Part shown: positions 26,627 to 35,099 of the stretch, one piece after another
How the letters are laid out: each line of letters starts with the position of its first letter
How positions within the stretch are numbered: position 1 is the stretch's first letter
NCBI GenBank assembly: GCA_963827545.1
Contig: CAWHBI010000049.1
Location: 62,001 to 126,000, forward strand
Direction of reading: 5' to 3'
From: AWTP1-13 sp963827545
Lineage (GTDB): Bacteria > Pseudomonadota > Alphaproteobacteria > Rhizobiales > Hyphomicrobiaceae
Length of the DNA: 64,000 bases
Notes under the pieces: model-generated
What the model was told of the DNA's origin: nothing
What the model saw: the letters and a program-made list of their open reading frames with translations, nothing else
Database searches by the model: none
Position numbers and translations under genes: made by a program

Positions 26627-27376
26627 ATGCGCCTGAAGGACAAGGTGGCGATCGTGACGGGCGCGGCTTCGGGCATGGGGGCCTCGACGGCCCGTCTGTT
26701 TGCGCGGGAAGGCGCCAAGGTGGTCGTCGCCGACATGCTGGAAGCGGAAGGGCGCGAGGTCACGCAGTCCATCACGGCGAGCGGCGGCGAGGCGCGCTTT
26801 CAGGCCATGGACGTAGCCAGCGAGAAGGACTGGGAGGCGGCGGTGGCGGCCATGGTCGCGGCCTACGGCAAGATCGACATCCTGGTCAACAACGCAGGAG
26901 TGAGCGGCAGCGACCCCGACAGGCTGAGCATGAGCACCTGGGAGCGGCAGATGAGCATCAACGCCAAGGGCGTGTTCCTCGGCATGCGCGCGGTGATCCC
27001 GGTGATGCAGAAAGCGAGGGGCGGGTCGATCGTCAACATCTCGTCGATCTCCGGCATCGTCGGGCAGAGCTTCGTGCACATGGGCTACAATGCCGCCAAG
27101 GGCGCGGTGCGCTCGATGACCAAGGCCGCCGCCGTGCAGTTCGCGCCGGACGGCATCCGGGTGAATTCCGTGCATCCGGGGCTGATGCCGCCCATGCGGA
27201 CGTCGAAGCTTTCGGCGGACCCAAAGGTGCGCGCCGGCATGCTGACCGCCATCCCGATGGGGCGCGAGGGCCGCGTCGATGAGGTGGCCAATGCCAACCT
27301 GTTCCTCGCTTCCGACGAGGCCTCCTACATCACCGGCGTCGAGCTGCCGGTCGACGGCGGCTTCCTGGCGATGTGA
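26627..27376 (+). CDS. SDR-family oxidoreductase
   Basis: A 249-residue classical SDR. TGAASGMGAST is the cofactor loop, NNAG follows DILV, Ser is in NISSISGIVGQ and Y/K are in GYNAAKGAVRSM. The C-terminal ITGVELPVDGGFLAM is typical of FabG-like enzymes. ATG 26627 has GAGGAGG upstream. It is probably transcribed with the LLM oxidoreductase 264 bp downstream, although two repeats intervene. The substrate is unknown (alcohol/ketone). Confidence 0.88.
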   Translation: MRLKDKVAIVTGAASGMGASTARLFAREGAKVVVADMLEAEGREVTQSITASGGEARFQAMDVASEKDWEAAVAAMVAAYGKIDILVNNAGVSGSDPDRLSMSTWERQMSINAKGVFLGMRAVIPVMQKARGGSIVNISSISGIVGQSFVHMGYNAAKGAVRSMTKAAAVQFAPDGIRVNSVHPGLMPPMRTSKLSADPKVRAGMLTAIPMGREGRVDEVANANLFLASDEASYITGVELPVDGGFLAM

Positions 27377-27377
27377 C

Positions 27378-27503
27378 GTAGGTTGGGTTAGCGCGCAGCG
27401 CGTAACCCAACAAATTCGGGGTGAGAGACCGCCATGTTGGGTTACGCGCGGATCATCGTGTGAATATGGTCTCGAACGTAGTGGCCGCGCTAACCCAACC
27501 TAC
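27378..27503. repeat. GTAGGTTGGGTTAGCGCG palindromic repeat, copy 1
   Basis: A 126-bp element with perfect inverted ends (GTAGGTTGGGTTAGCGCG ... CGCGCTAACCCAACCTAC) and an inner pair of GCGTAACCCAACA / TGTTGGGTTACGC. Other copies are at 27526-27605 (partial), 30220-30342, 36824-36908 and 58590-58674. Confidence 0.88.
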
Positions 27504-27525
27504 GGGACTGGCGATGTGATCCGGC

Positions 27526-27605
27526 GCAGGTTGGGTTGCGCGAAGCGCATATCCCAGCAGCAACCGCGCCTTTACGCAGCGGCCGGTCCATGTTGGGTTA
27601 CGTGG
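27526..27605. repeat. GTAGGTTGGGTT repeat, degenerate partial copy
   Basis: GCAGGTTGGGTTGCGCGAAGC at the left and CATGTTGGGTTACG at the right show a diverged partial copy of the element just upstream. It lies in the leader of the LLM oxidoreductase gene. Confidence 0.65.
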
Positions 27606-27640
27606 GGGTCGCGCCAACGTGTGTTGCGAGGAGAGATTTG

Positions 27641-28711
27641 ATGCATTTCGGCCAGTTCAACCTGATGGGATACCGCACGCCCGGAACCAAGGCGCACCAG
27701 ATCTACGACAACGCGGTCGAGCAGGTGAAAGCGGCGGAGGCCAACGGCTTCGAGATCGCCTGGTTCGCCGAGCATCATTTCTCCAACTACTGCGTGTGCC
27801 CAGCGCCGCTGATGATGCTGGCGCGGCTCGCCGGCGAGACGAACCGCATCAAGCTCGGCTCAGCCGTCGTGGTGACGCCGCTCTATCAGCCCGTCCGGCT
27901 CATCTCCGAGATCGGCATGGTCGATGCGCTCACCCACGGCCGGCTGGTGCTGGGGGTGGGCAGCGGCTATCAACCCTACGAGTTCGAGCGGTTCGGCGAG
28001 GACTTGGCTCACTCGGTGCCGAAGTTGTTCGAGTTCATGGAGATGCTGGAGCTGGCCTTCACGCGCGACACGTTCAGCTACAGCGGCAAGCACTTCCGGC
28101 TGCCCGAGACACACATCGCCTCGCGCCCGGTGAAGGGGCTGCCCGAGATCTGGGTGGCGGGCGACAATCCGGCGCTGCACGAGCTGGCCGCGCGCAAGGG
28201 CTGGACGGTGATGCTTACGCCGCGGCACGCTTCCGTGCCGCAGCTGATCGAGGCGCGCAACCGGCTCGCTGGCATCTACGGCGCCCAGGGCCTGGATAAG
28301 ACGCGCGTCGCCATCGCGCCGTTGCGGCATGTGTGCATCACAGACGACAAGGCGGAGGCTGCGAGCTTCATGGACAATGCGCGCCACCAGATCCGCCTGT
28401 CGCAGAGCCTGCGCTTCCGCGAGGAGCTGATCGACGGCACCATGCTGGTGGAGAAGCCCTACAAGGGCGAGCCGCCGATGGAGGAGTTCGCCAAGCACGT
28501 GCCGATCGGCGATGCCGAGACCGTGGCCGAGCGGCTGGCCGCGCTGATCAGCGCGGCGAAACCACATCATATGCTGCTGCATTTCCAGGCCGGTGCGTCG
28601 CCGCAGAGGACGGCGCTGAGGTCCATCGAGCAGTTCGCATCCAAGGTGCGGCCGATGATCGAGAAGGAGCTGGGCCCGCTCGACAAGCTCGGCATCGAGC
28701 GGGCGGCTTGA
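27641..28711 (+). CDS. LLM-class flavin-dependent oxidoreductase
   Basis: A 356-residue luciferase-like monooxygenase (TIM barrel, FMN/F420 family). Conserved features include WFAEHHFSNYC near residue 45 (the EHH motif), GSAVVVTPLYQPVRLISE, and GRLVLGVGSGYQPYEFERFG. The ATG at 27641 follows GAGGAGAG. Such enzymes oxidise diverse organic molecules with a separate flavin reductase, which is not present here. It sits with SDR and CoA-transferase genes in a catabolic neighbourhood. Confidence 0.9.
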   Translation: MHFGQFNLMGYRTPGTKAHQIYDNAVEQVKAAEANGFEIAWFAEHHFSNYCVCPAPLMMLARLAGETNRIKLGSAVVVTPLYQPVRLISEIGMVDALTHGRLVLGVGSGYQPYEFERFGEDLAHSVPKLFEFMEMLELAFTRDTFSYSGKHFRLPETHIASRPVKGLPEIWVAGDNPALHELAARKGWTVMLTPRHASVPQLIEARNRLAGIYGAQGLDKTRVAIAPLRHVCITDDKAEAASFMDNARHQIRLSQSLRFREELIDGTMLVEKPYKGEPPMEEFAKHVPIGDAETVAERLAALISAAKPHHMLLHFQAGASPQRTALRSIEQFASKVRPMIEKELGPLDKLGIERAA

Positions 28712-28770
28712 GGCCGCGGGTTGGCCGACCAGTTGGCGTTGGAACCTCTCAACCGGGGACCGGAATTTCA

Positions 28771-28889
28771 CCCGTCATCCCGGAATCCGAGACGCAGTCG
28801 AGGATATCCGGGACCTGCCGCACTGGTTTCCCTCGCAGCAGATCCCGGATGGCCTCCGCAAGAGCGTCGGCCTCCGGGATGACGGGTGG
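28771..28889. repeat. CCCGTCATCCCGGA palindromic repeat, copy 2
   Basis: Same layout as the copy at 11033-11150: outer arms CCCGTCATCCCGGAATCC and CCTCCGGGATGACGGG, and inner arms ATCCGGGACCTGC / GCAGATCCCGGATGG. It separates convergent genes and could act as a bidirectional transcript end. Confidence 0.85.
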
Positions 28890-28908
28890 AAAGATAGGCT
28901 ACCCGGTA

Positions 28909-29163
28909 TCATATCGACGGTCTTCGGCGCAGCAGCATCCACTCGATAGCCATGGCCAGCGGCGGGGCCAGAAGATAGCCGCTGGCGCCCGCCTGGTCGT
29001 CCGTCGAGACCATTGCGAGGATGGCCAGCACAAACCCGGCCGCATAGGCACCGACAATGTGACGCCAGTGGCCAAAGCGGACACCGGCGAGCCACCTGAA
29101 CAGGTTGACGATCAACAGCAGGCCCAACGCCCCGCCGATTGCGCTCACAGCCAGCTCGATCAT
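28909..29163 (-). CDS. Small membrane protein, unknown
   Basis: An 84-residue protein starting MIELAVSAIGGALGLLLIVN. Three hydrophobic stretches are visible (the N-terminal one, HIVGAYAAGFVLAILAMV, and GYLLAPPLAMAIEWMLL), with an Arg-rich C-terminus. It is the last gene of the minus-strand ABC operon, 22 bp after the substrate-binding protein. No family was recognised, and a link to transport is only suggested by position. Confidence 0.65.
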   Translation of the reverse strand: MIELAVSAIGGALGLLLIVNLFRWLAGVRFGHWRHIVGAYAAGFVLAILAMVSTDDQAGASGYLLAPPLAMAIEWMLLRRRPSI

Positions 29164-29185
29164 CGCCGCACCCGCCCAATGACCG

Positions 29186-30184
29186 CTACGTGCCCATCCG
29201 CGCGCGCTCCATGAACTCGGGCCTGAGCGCCTTGCTCCAGTCGGGGATGGCGGCGATGCGCTTCTCCCTGAGGAGCACCTCGGCGTGCTGCTGCATGTAG
29301 GGGCCCAGGTCGGAGGGGAAGCCGGGGGCCACGTCGACGGTGGCGAGCGCCTTGCGGAAGGTGTCCTGCGACATGGAATAGCCCTTGGAGGCATAGAAGC
29401 CGTAGATGGCGTCGGCCACCTTGCTCGGGTTCTCCTTGAAGTCGCGCGCTACATCCAGCCAGGCTTTGAGATAGCCAACGATGGCATCCGCGCTCTTGGC
29501 TACGAACTCGGGCGTGGCGGCCATGAACACCGGCATCTTGTCGACGCCCCAGTAGTCCATGATCGTGGTGGCGAGGCCATCGGCCTCGGCAATCGAATTG
29601 TAGGGCTCGACGTTGACCATGGCATCGACGGTCTTGGCGGCGAGCGCGGCCACCATGTTGTTCACGTCCATGCGCACTTCCTGGTAGTCGCCCTTCTTCA
29701 GGCCAGCCGCCGGCCCGATCTGATCGACGAAGATGTTGCCGATCGACGAGCCGGTCTGGTTCGCGATCTTGAGGCCCTTGAGCTGCTCCACCTTCGTGAT
29801 GTTGAGTTCCTTGCGCGCCATGATGCGGGTGGTGCGGCCCACGTGCTCGATCACCGCGATGCCGACCATGCCGCCCTTGTCGTGGCCGAGGATGAAGGAG
29901 GGGCCGGCGTAGGTGCCGAGATCGACCTGGCGCGCCACCATCTGCTGCATGGTGAGGTTGCCGGAGGGCACGGCGAATTCCTCGAACTTCAGCCCGCGCT
30001 TCTCGAGCGCGCCGGAGCGCAGCAGGTAGTAGGTGGGCATGCCCCACACGTTGGTCTGGTAGCCCTGGCGGATGGCGGCCGCCTGCGCGGTTGCCGGACG
30101 CGGGAAGCCGAGGCCCAGGGCCAGTGCGCCGGCGCCGCCCGCTGTCAGGTACTGCCGCCGGGTGATGCCTTGCCGTGTCGTCAT
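29186..30184 (-). CDS. ABC transporter substrate-binding protein, NMT1/TauA type
   Basis: A 332-residue periplasmic binding protein. The N-terminus has a twin-arginine-like signal (TRRQYLTAGGAGALALG). The mature part shows the NMT1/SsuA pattern: QMVARQVDLGTYAGPSFILG, LKGLKIANQTGSS and DAMVNVEPYNSIAEADGLA. ATG 30184 follows GGAGGAG. Family ligands include sulfonates, nitrate and pyrimidines, and the specificity is not readable here. The upstream genes on the same strand encode the ATPase, a hydrolase and two permeases. Confidence 0.88.
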   Translation of the reverse strand: MTTRQGITRRQYLTAGGAGALALGLGFPRPATAQAAAIRQGYQTNVWGMPTYYLLRSGALEKRGLKFEEFAVPSGNLTMQQMVARQVDLGTYAGPSFILGHDKGGMVGIAVIEHVGRTTRIMARKELNITKVEQLKGLKIANQTGSSIGNIFVDQIGPAAGLKKGDYQEVRMDVNNMVAALAAKTVDAMVNVEPYNSIAEADGLATTIMDYWGVDKMPVFMAATPEFVAKSADAIVGYLKAWLDVARDFKENPSKVADAIYGFYASKGYSMSQDTFRKALATVDVAPGFPSDLGPYMQQHAEVLLREKRIAAIPDWSKALRPEFMERARMGT

Positions 30185-30219
30185 TGTCTCCTCCTGCAAT
30201 GGCTTTGTTTGCTTCTGGT

Positions 30220-30342
30220 GTAGGTTGGGTTAGCGCGGTAGCGCGTAACCCAACATTCTTCGAGCACATCAAGTGTTGGGTTACGCGCGGATCGGCGTCG
30301 CGACATCGCCGCACCCGCGGCGGCCGCGCTAACCCAACCTAC
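30220..30342. repeat. GTAGGTTGGGTTAGCGCG palindromic repeat, copy 3
   Basis: A 123-bp copy with arms GTAGGTTGGGTTAGCGCG and CGCGCTAACCCAACCTAC. It lies inside the ABC operon between the ATPase and binding-protein genes. The stop codon of the ATPase (TAG, 30341-30339) is part of the right arm. Confidence 0.88.
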
Positions 30343-31087
30343 GTTCCGAGGTGGCGCAGCAGCTCCTTCTGGTGATCGAGGAATTCGACGCTGAGGGGGT
30401 CGCGCGGCCGGGCCAGCCTGATCGGCACCTGGCATTTCACCGTGCCGGGGTGCGGGCGTCATGACCACCACGCGGTCGGCGAGATACACGGCTTCGGCCA
30501 CGTTGTGGGTCACGTACACCACCGTCTTGCGTGTGGCGCGCCACACATCCGCCAGCAGCCGCTGCATGTCGTCACGGGTAAGCGCATCGAGCGCCGCGAA
30601 CGGCTCGTCCATCAGCAGCACGCGACGGATTGTAGGCCAGCGCGCGGGCGATGGCGACCCGCTGCTGCATGCCGCCGGAGAGATGGTGCGGGTAGGCGTT
30701 GACGAACTTCTCGAGCTTGACGAGGCGGAGCTGCTCCAGCGCGATCTTCTCGCGCTCAGGTTTGGGGACACCCTTCATCTCCAGGCCGAAAGCGACGTTG
30801 CGCAGCGCCGTGCGCCAGGGGAAGAGCTGGGCGAAGTCCTGGAATACGATTCCGCGATCCATGCCTTGCCCGGTGACGGCCTCGCCGCCGATGCGGATCT
30901 CGCCTGCGGTAGGCGCGAGGAAGCCGGCGATGATATTGAGCAGCGTGGACTTGCCGCAGCCGCTGGGGCCGACGAGGCAAACGAACTCCGACTGCTCGAT
31001 GTCGAAATTGGCGCGCTCGACACCCGTCACCCGCCCTGCGGGCGTGTCGTAGGTGAGCGAGACGTCGCGAACCTGGATGTGGGGCAT
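30339..31087 (-). CDS. ABC transporter ATP-binding protein, TauB/SsuB type (two apparent frameshifts)
   Basis: ATPase of the NMT1-type importer. Walker A is GPSGCGKST (40-48), the Q-loop region is GIVFQDFAQLFPW, and the signature is HLSGGMQQRVAIARAL. The frame then shifts by one base near 30622 to give VLLMDEPFAALDALTRDD (Walker B and D-loop) and YVTHNVAEAV. It shifts again in the G4 run at 30447-30450 to reach a normal C-terminus ending at the repeat-supplied TAG. Removing two bases gives 248 residues, the usual length. It is probably functional with consensus errors. Confidence 0.85.
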
Positions 31088-31157
31088 GGGTGCGTCCCGG
31101 GCGCTTTCAAGCCGTTCTGAAACGAATGAGACGGCGGCGCTACATTGCGATACCCAG

Positions 31158-32009
31158 TCACCGCTTCCTGATCCAATCGGCGATGGCCGTGACCACCTGG
31201 CCCTCGATGCCGAAGAAGCCGTGCGGCGCGCGCGCCAGGCAGGGGCCCTTCGACAGCGGCGGGTCTCCTCCGGTCACGATCCTGTGCTCCTTTGCCGAAG
31301 CTGCGCTGAGGGCCGCCATCAGCTTGGCGCCAGCTGCGGCGCTGCCGGGACTGCAGGGGCAGCCGTCGTTGCGGTGTGACACCCCCAGCACCGGCACGCG
31401 GATCGCGGCCAGCTGGGCGAAGTACACGGTCCTGCCGCAGACGCCCGCAACGAGCGTCGACTGGGTCGAGGTGAGCACGATTCCATCGGGGCCCGGCTCC
31501 GATTGGGCGAGCCGGGCCGCCACCCCGGCAGCGGAGATGGTGCCGCTGCTGGTGCCCACCAGCCAGACGGGAGCGCCGATCCGCTTCTTCAGCACGGCGA
31601 TGACGCGTGCGACGTCCTGGGCATGCTGTGCGGAGAGGCGGATGTCGCCGTTCATGCCTTTGCGCAGGTCGGAGGCAGCATCGAGGGCAGCAACCGCCAG
31701 GCCCTCGCCCGCAAAGCGCTCGCGCGAGCGGATCAGGAAATTCAAGGCAAGGTCGGTGCCGATCGCGCCCGAGGAGCTTAGCCTGAGCACTCCGTCTCCG
31801 CCCGCGAACAGGATCACGGTGGCGCTCGGCCGCTCGCTGCCCCTGATCTCGAGATACTTCATGGTCACGCCCGGCCGGACATCGACGGTGACCACCTCCG
31901 TCTTGAGCTGCGCGTCGGCAGGACCTGCCAGCATCGCAACGAGCAGCGCCGCTCCAGCGGCAGCCATCCACCGCGGCTTTGCTCTTGCTCTCACCGGCTT
32001 GACCGGCAT
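31158..32009 (-). CDS. Secreted alpha/beta-hydrolase family protein
   Basis: A 283-residue protein with a signal peptide (hydrophobic AAAGAALLVAMLAG, cut near ADAQ). The nucleophile elbow is GTSSG within PVWLVGTSSGTIS, and the C-terminal HGFFGIEG carries the likely catalytic His. A CPC pair lies before GSAAAGAKLM. It is encoded between the permease and ATPase genes of the ABC operon, so it may release the transported ligand in the periplasm. The substrate is unknown. Confidence 0.75.
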   Translation of the reverse strand: MPVKPVRARAKPRWMAAAGAALLVAMLAGPADAQLKTEVVTVDVRPGVTMKYLEIRGSERPSATVILFAGGDGVLRLSSSGAIGTDLALNFLIRSRERFAGEGLAVAALDAASDLRKGMNGDIRLSAQHAQDVARVIAVLKKRIGAPVWLVGTSSGTISAAGVAARLAQSEPGPDGIVLTSTQSTLVAGVCGRTVYFAQLAAIRVPVLGVSHRNDGCPCSPGSAAAGAKLMAALSAASAKEHRIVTGGDPPLSKGPCLARAPHGFFGIEGQVVTAIADWIRKR

Positions 32010-32043
32010 TCCGACCTCCCTCGCCCCGCGTTTGATTGGCTTC

Positions 32044-32835
32044 CTAACCTCTAGCTTCGCGCACCATGCCCCAGCGCTGCACCGTAGCCCGCTCCAGCGA
32101 GCCGAACACGAGGCGCTCGAAAGTAAACCCGATCAGGCCGATGACGGCGAGGGAGGCCAGCATCACGTCGGCCTTGAGGAACTCCTTGGCGTCGAAGATG
32201 ACCCAGCCGAGCCCCCAGTCGGAGGCGGCGAGCATCTCCGCGCCCACCACCGCGATCCAGGCGCGCAGGAACGCCTGTCGCAGGCCGGTGATGAGGAACG
32301 GAAAGGCTCCGGGCACGATCACCTTCCAGAACAGGGAGCGCTCGTCGGCGCCCATGGCGCTGCCCGCGCGCAGCCAGATCGGGTTGACGGCGCGCACGCC
32401 GGACCAGGCGTTGAGCAGCATCGGGAACAGAGCGGCGTAGAAGACGATGCCGATGGCGGTGGCGTTGCCGAGGCCGAACCACAGGATGAACACCGGCACC
32501 CACGCCAGCGACGGGATCGGCATCAGTGCGCTGGCGAGCGGCAGGAAGAAGCCCTCGATCGGGCGAAAGCGGCCCATCAGGATGCCGAGCGGCAGGCCGA
32601 AGGCGATCGCGAGCCCCATGCCCACCAGCACCCTGTAGAGCGTGGAGAGCGCGTGCCCGGGCAGGCTTCCGTCCAGCACACCATCCATGAGCGCACGCGC
32701 CACGGTCGGGAGCGTGGGCAGCAGGGCGGGCGGAAAGGCGCCGCTGCGGGCAATGCCCTCGTACACGGCCGCGGCCAGGAGGAGCGAGGTGGCCGCCCGG
32801 CGCAGCGAACGCGTGCGTTCGGCAAGAGCGCTCAC
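32044..32835 (-). CDS. ABC transporter permease (SsuC/TauC type), second
   Basis: A 263-residue inner-membrane permease with about six helices and the EAA-loop region GVRAVNPIWLRAGSAMGADE, which contacts the ATPase. The GTG start at 32835 overlaps the stop of the preceding permease (GTGA), indicating translational coupling. It is a paralogue of the preceding gene (both have GLGWxIFxAxEFL near the C-terminus), so the transporter is probably a heterodimer. Confidence 0.88.
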   Translation of the reverse strand: MSALAERTRSLRRAATSLLLAAAVYEGIARSGAFPPALLPTLPTVARALMDGVLDGSLPGHALSTLYRVLVGMGLAIAFGLPLGILMGRFRPIEGFFLPLASALMPIPSLAWVPVFILWFGLGNATAIGIVFYAALFPMLLNAWSGVRAVNPIWLRAGSAMGADERSLFWKVIVPGAFPFLITGLRQAFLRAWIAVVGAEMLAASDWGLGWVIFDAKEFLKADVMLASLAVIGLIGFTFERLVFGSLERATVQRWGMVREARG

Positions 32836-33674
32836 GTCATCATCCCCCAGCGCACCACCGTGAAATCCTCCAGCCGCTTGAACACGACCTTTTCCAAAGT
32901 CAGGCCGATGGCTCCGATGACGGCGACGCCTGCCAGCATCACGTCCGTATTCAGGAACTCCCGCGCCCCGAAGATCATCCACCCCAGGCCCCAGGGCACG
33001 GCCGCCAGCATCTCCACACCGACAAGGATGCGCCACGCCTGGGCAAGGCCGAGGCGCAGGCCGGTGAGGATGTAGGGGAGAGCACCGGGCAGGATCACCT
33101 TGTGGAACAGCCGGCGGTCGTCGGCGCCCATGGCGAGGGCCGATCGCACCCACACCTCCTTCACCGCCTTCACGCCGGTCCAGGTGTTGAAGATGATGGG
33201 AAAGGCGGAGACGAAGCCGACCAGGAGGATGGCGGACATGTTGCCGAGGCCGAACCAGAGCAGGAACAGCGGCGCATAGGCGATGCCGGGGATCGGCGCC
33301 CCCATGCTGACGAGCGGCAGCGCCAGGTCCTCCGCGAGGCGCGACCGGCCCATCACGATGCCGATAGCGACGCCGACAGCGGCGGCCAGCGCGAATCCGG
33401 CCACCAGCCGCAGGACCGTATCCGCGGCGTGGTGCGGCAGCACCCCCGAGATGGTGAGGCGCACGAGGGCGGCGGCGATGGTCTCAAGCGATGGAAACAG
33501 GCGCGGGGGGAAGATCTGCAGTCGCGCCACGATCTCCCACAGCGCGCCCACGACGACGAACGGAAAAGCCGTCTGCGCCGCGGCGCGCCAGCGCGAGGCG
33601 GACAACGGCCCAGCCAGGGGAGCATGCGCCGTTGGGGAGCCAGCATCCTGCATCGCAATCAGACGCTCCAGCAC
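32832..33674 (-). CDS. ABC transporter permease (SsuC/TauC type), first
   Basis: First gene of the minus-strand ABC operon, 280 residues (an ATG at 33653 would give 273). It has six hydrophobic segments, including FPFVVVGALWEIVARLQIF, and an EAA loop (GVKAVKEVWVRSALAMGADD). It overlaps the next permease by four bases. The gene diverges from the Gfo/Idh oxidoreductase across about 235 bp. Confidence 0.88.
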   Translation of the reverse strand: MLERLIAMQDAGSPTAHAPLAGPLSASRWRAAAQTAFPFVVVGALWEIVARLQIFPPRLFPSLETIAAALVRLTISGVLPHHAADTVLRLVAGFALAAAVGVAIGIVMGRSRLAEDLALPLVSMGAPIPGIAYAPLFLLWFGLGNMSAILLVGFVSAFPIIFNTWTGVKAVKEVWVRSALAMGADDRRLFHKVILPGALPYILTGLRLGLAQAWRILVGVEMLAAVPWGLGWMIFGAREFLNTDVMLAGVAVIGAIGLTLEKVVFKRLEDFTVVRWGMMT

Positions 33675-33910
33675 GCCTCGACGGCAGCACGCACCGCCCT
33701 CAGCCTATCGCCTTCCGGCCGCGACCGCACGGCATCGAATGATCAGCATTCTTGATGCCCGGCATGCTCGAACGTAATTCGCGCCGTGGCTGGCCGCAGA
33801 TCGGTCCGGATGTTAGTGATTCATCACAGGTAATCGCGTGCCGAGCGCGACCAGCCGGCGCAGGCGCCGATATGGCCACGCAGGCCGCGGCGCCCTGGAG
33901 GAGGGAGTGA

Positions 33911-35041
33911 ATGAGGGGCCGCGACGCAAAGGACATCGGCCTTGCCATTGTCGGCGGCGGCCGGGTTGGCCTCTTCCGGGGCGAGGTCGCCGCCCGACAC
34001 CCCTCGGTCGGGTGGATCGGGCTCGCCGAGAAGAACCCCAACCGGGCCGGTGAGGTTGGAAGCAAGATCGAGGCGGATTTCGTCACGCAGGACTACCGCG
34101 ACCTGCTGAAGCGGCCGGAGGTGACCGCGGCCATCATCGCCACCGACGAGCACCTGCACGTAGCGCCCATCCTGGCGGCGGTCGAGCGTGGGCTGCCGCT
34201 GCTGATCGAGAAGCCGCTGGCGACGGATCTCGCCCAATCCGCCCAAGTCCTCGAAGCCATCGAGCAGGCGAAAATCGATGCCGTCGTGGGCTATACGCAG
34301 CGCTTTCGCCGCAAGTGGCTCTCCGCCAAGGAGAAGGTGCGCACAGGCGCGCTGGGGGATGTGACGCTCGTCACCAGCCGCGCCTTCATGAACCGGCTGG
34401 TCGCCATCGACAACTACAAGCGCACGGACGATCCCAAGACCATCTCGCCGATGGTGATCTCGGGCACGCACGCGCTCGACATCGTCATGTGGTACATGGA
34501 GGCCAAGACGCCGGTCGAGTGCTACGCGCGCTCGGTCGACAAGGTGCTGGGCCCCGCCTACGGCGGCATCGACGCCACCGCCGGCATGATCATGTTCTCC
34601 GACGGCAGCGTCTATCACCTCAACATCTCGTGGGCGCTGCCGGTGACCTGGCCGGGCGCGGTGTACAGCCTGGAGGTCGGCATCAACGGCACCCACGGCG
34701 TGCTCACCATCGACGACACGCACCGCGACATGGTGCTGGCGGTATCGGCGCCGCAGGAGGAGGGCTATGCGCCGGACAAGAGCCGGCTCGTCGATTTCCT
34801 CGGCTCCTATCCCCCCGGAGATATGGCGCTCGGCGAGCTGCGCGGGCCGATGGCGGACGAGACCGTATCCTGGCTCAACCGCGTGTCGCTCGGCCTGCCG
34901 ACACCGGCAGCGACGGCGCGGGAAGCACATCGCAACCTGATGCTCACCAAGGCGCTCGACCTGTCGGCCAAACGCAAGGCGGCGGTCGCGCTGCCGCTGG
35001 AGCCCGAGGAGCTTGCCCGCGAGCTGCGGAAATCAGGGTGA
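33911..35041 (+). CDS. Gfo/Idh/MocA-family oxidoreductase
   Basis: A 376-residue NAD(P)-dependent dehydrogenase. The N-terminal Rossmann motif is IVGGGRVGLF, the EKP motif is LLIEKPLATD (Lys is the conserved catalytic residue), and ISPMVISGTHALDIVMWYM carries the conserved His/Asp region. Substrates of the family are sugars, inositols or sugar acids. It sits 58 bp before tctC and heads a tctCBA operon, so it probably oxidises the compound brought in. Confidence 0.87.
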   Translation: MRGRDAKDIGLAIVGGGRVGLFRGEVAARHPSVGWIGLAEKNPNRAGEVGSKIEADFVTQDYRDLLKRPEVTAAIIATDEHLHVAPILAAVERGLPLLIEKPLATDLAQSAQVLEAIEQAKIDAVVGYTQRFRRKWLSAKEKVRTGALGDVTLVTSRAFMNRLVAIDNYKRTDDPKTISPMVISGTHALDIVMWYMEAKTPVECYARSVDKVLGPAYGGIDATAGMIMFSDGSVYHLNISWALPVTWPGAVYSLEVGINGTHGVLTIDDTHRDMVLAVSAPQEEGYAPDKSRLVDFLGSYPPGDMALGELRGPMADETVSWLNRVSLGLPTPAATAREAHRNLMLTKALDLSAKRKAAVALPLEPEELARELRKSG

Positions 35042-35099
35042 GGAACGTCAACGCTACCATTTCAAGAAAAGCGACCGGTGCACCGGCAGGGAGGATGAA

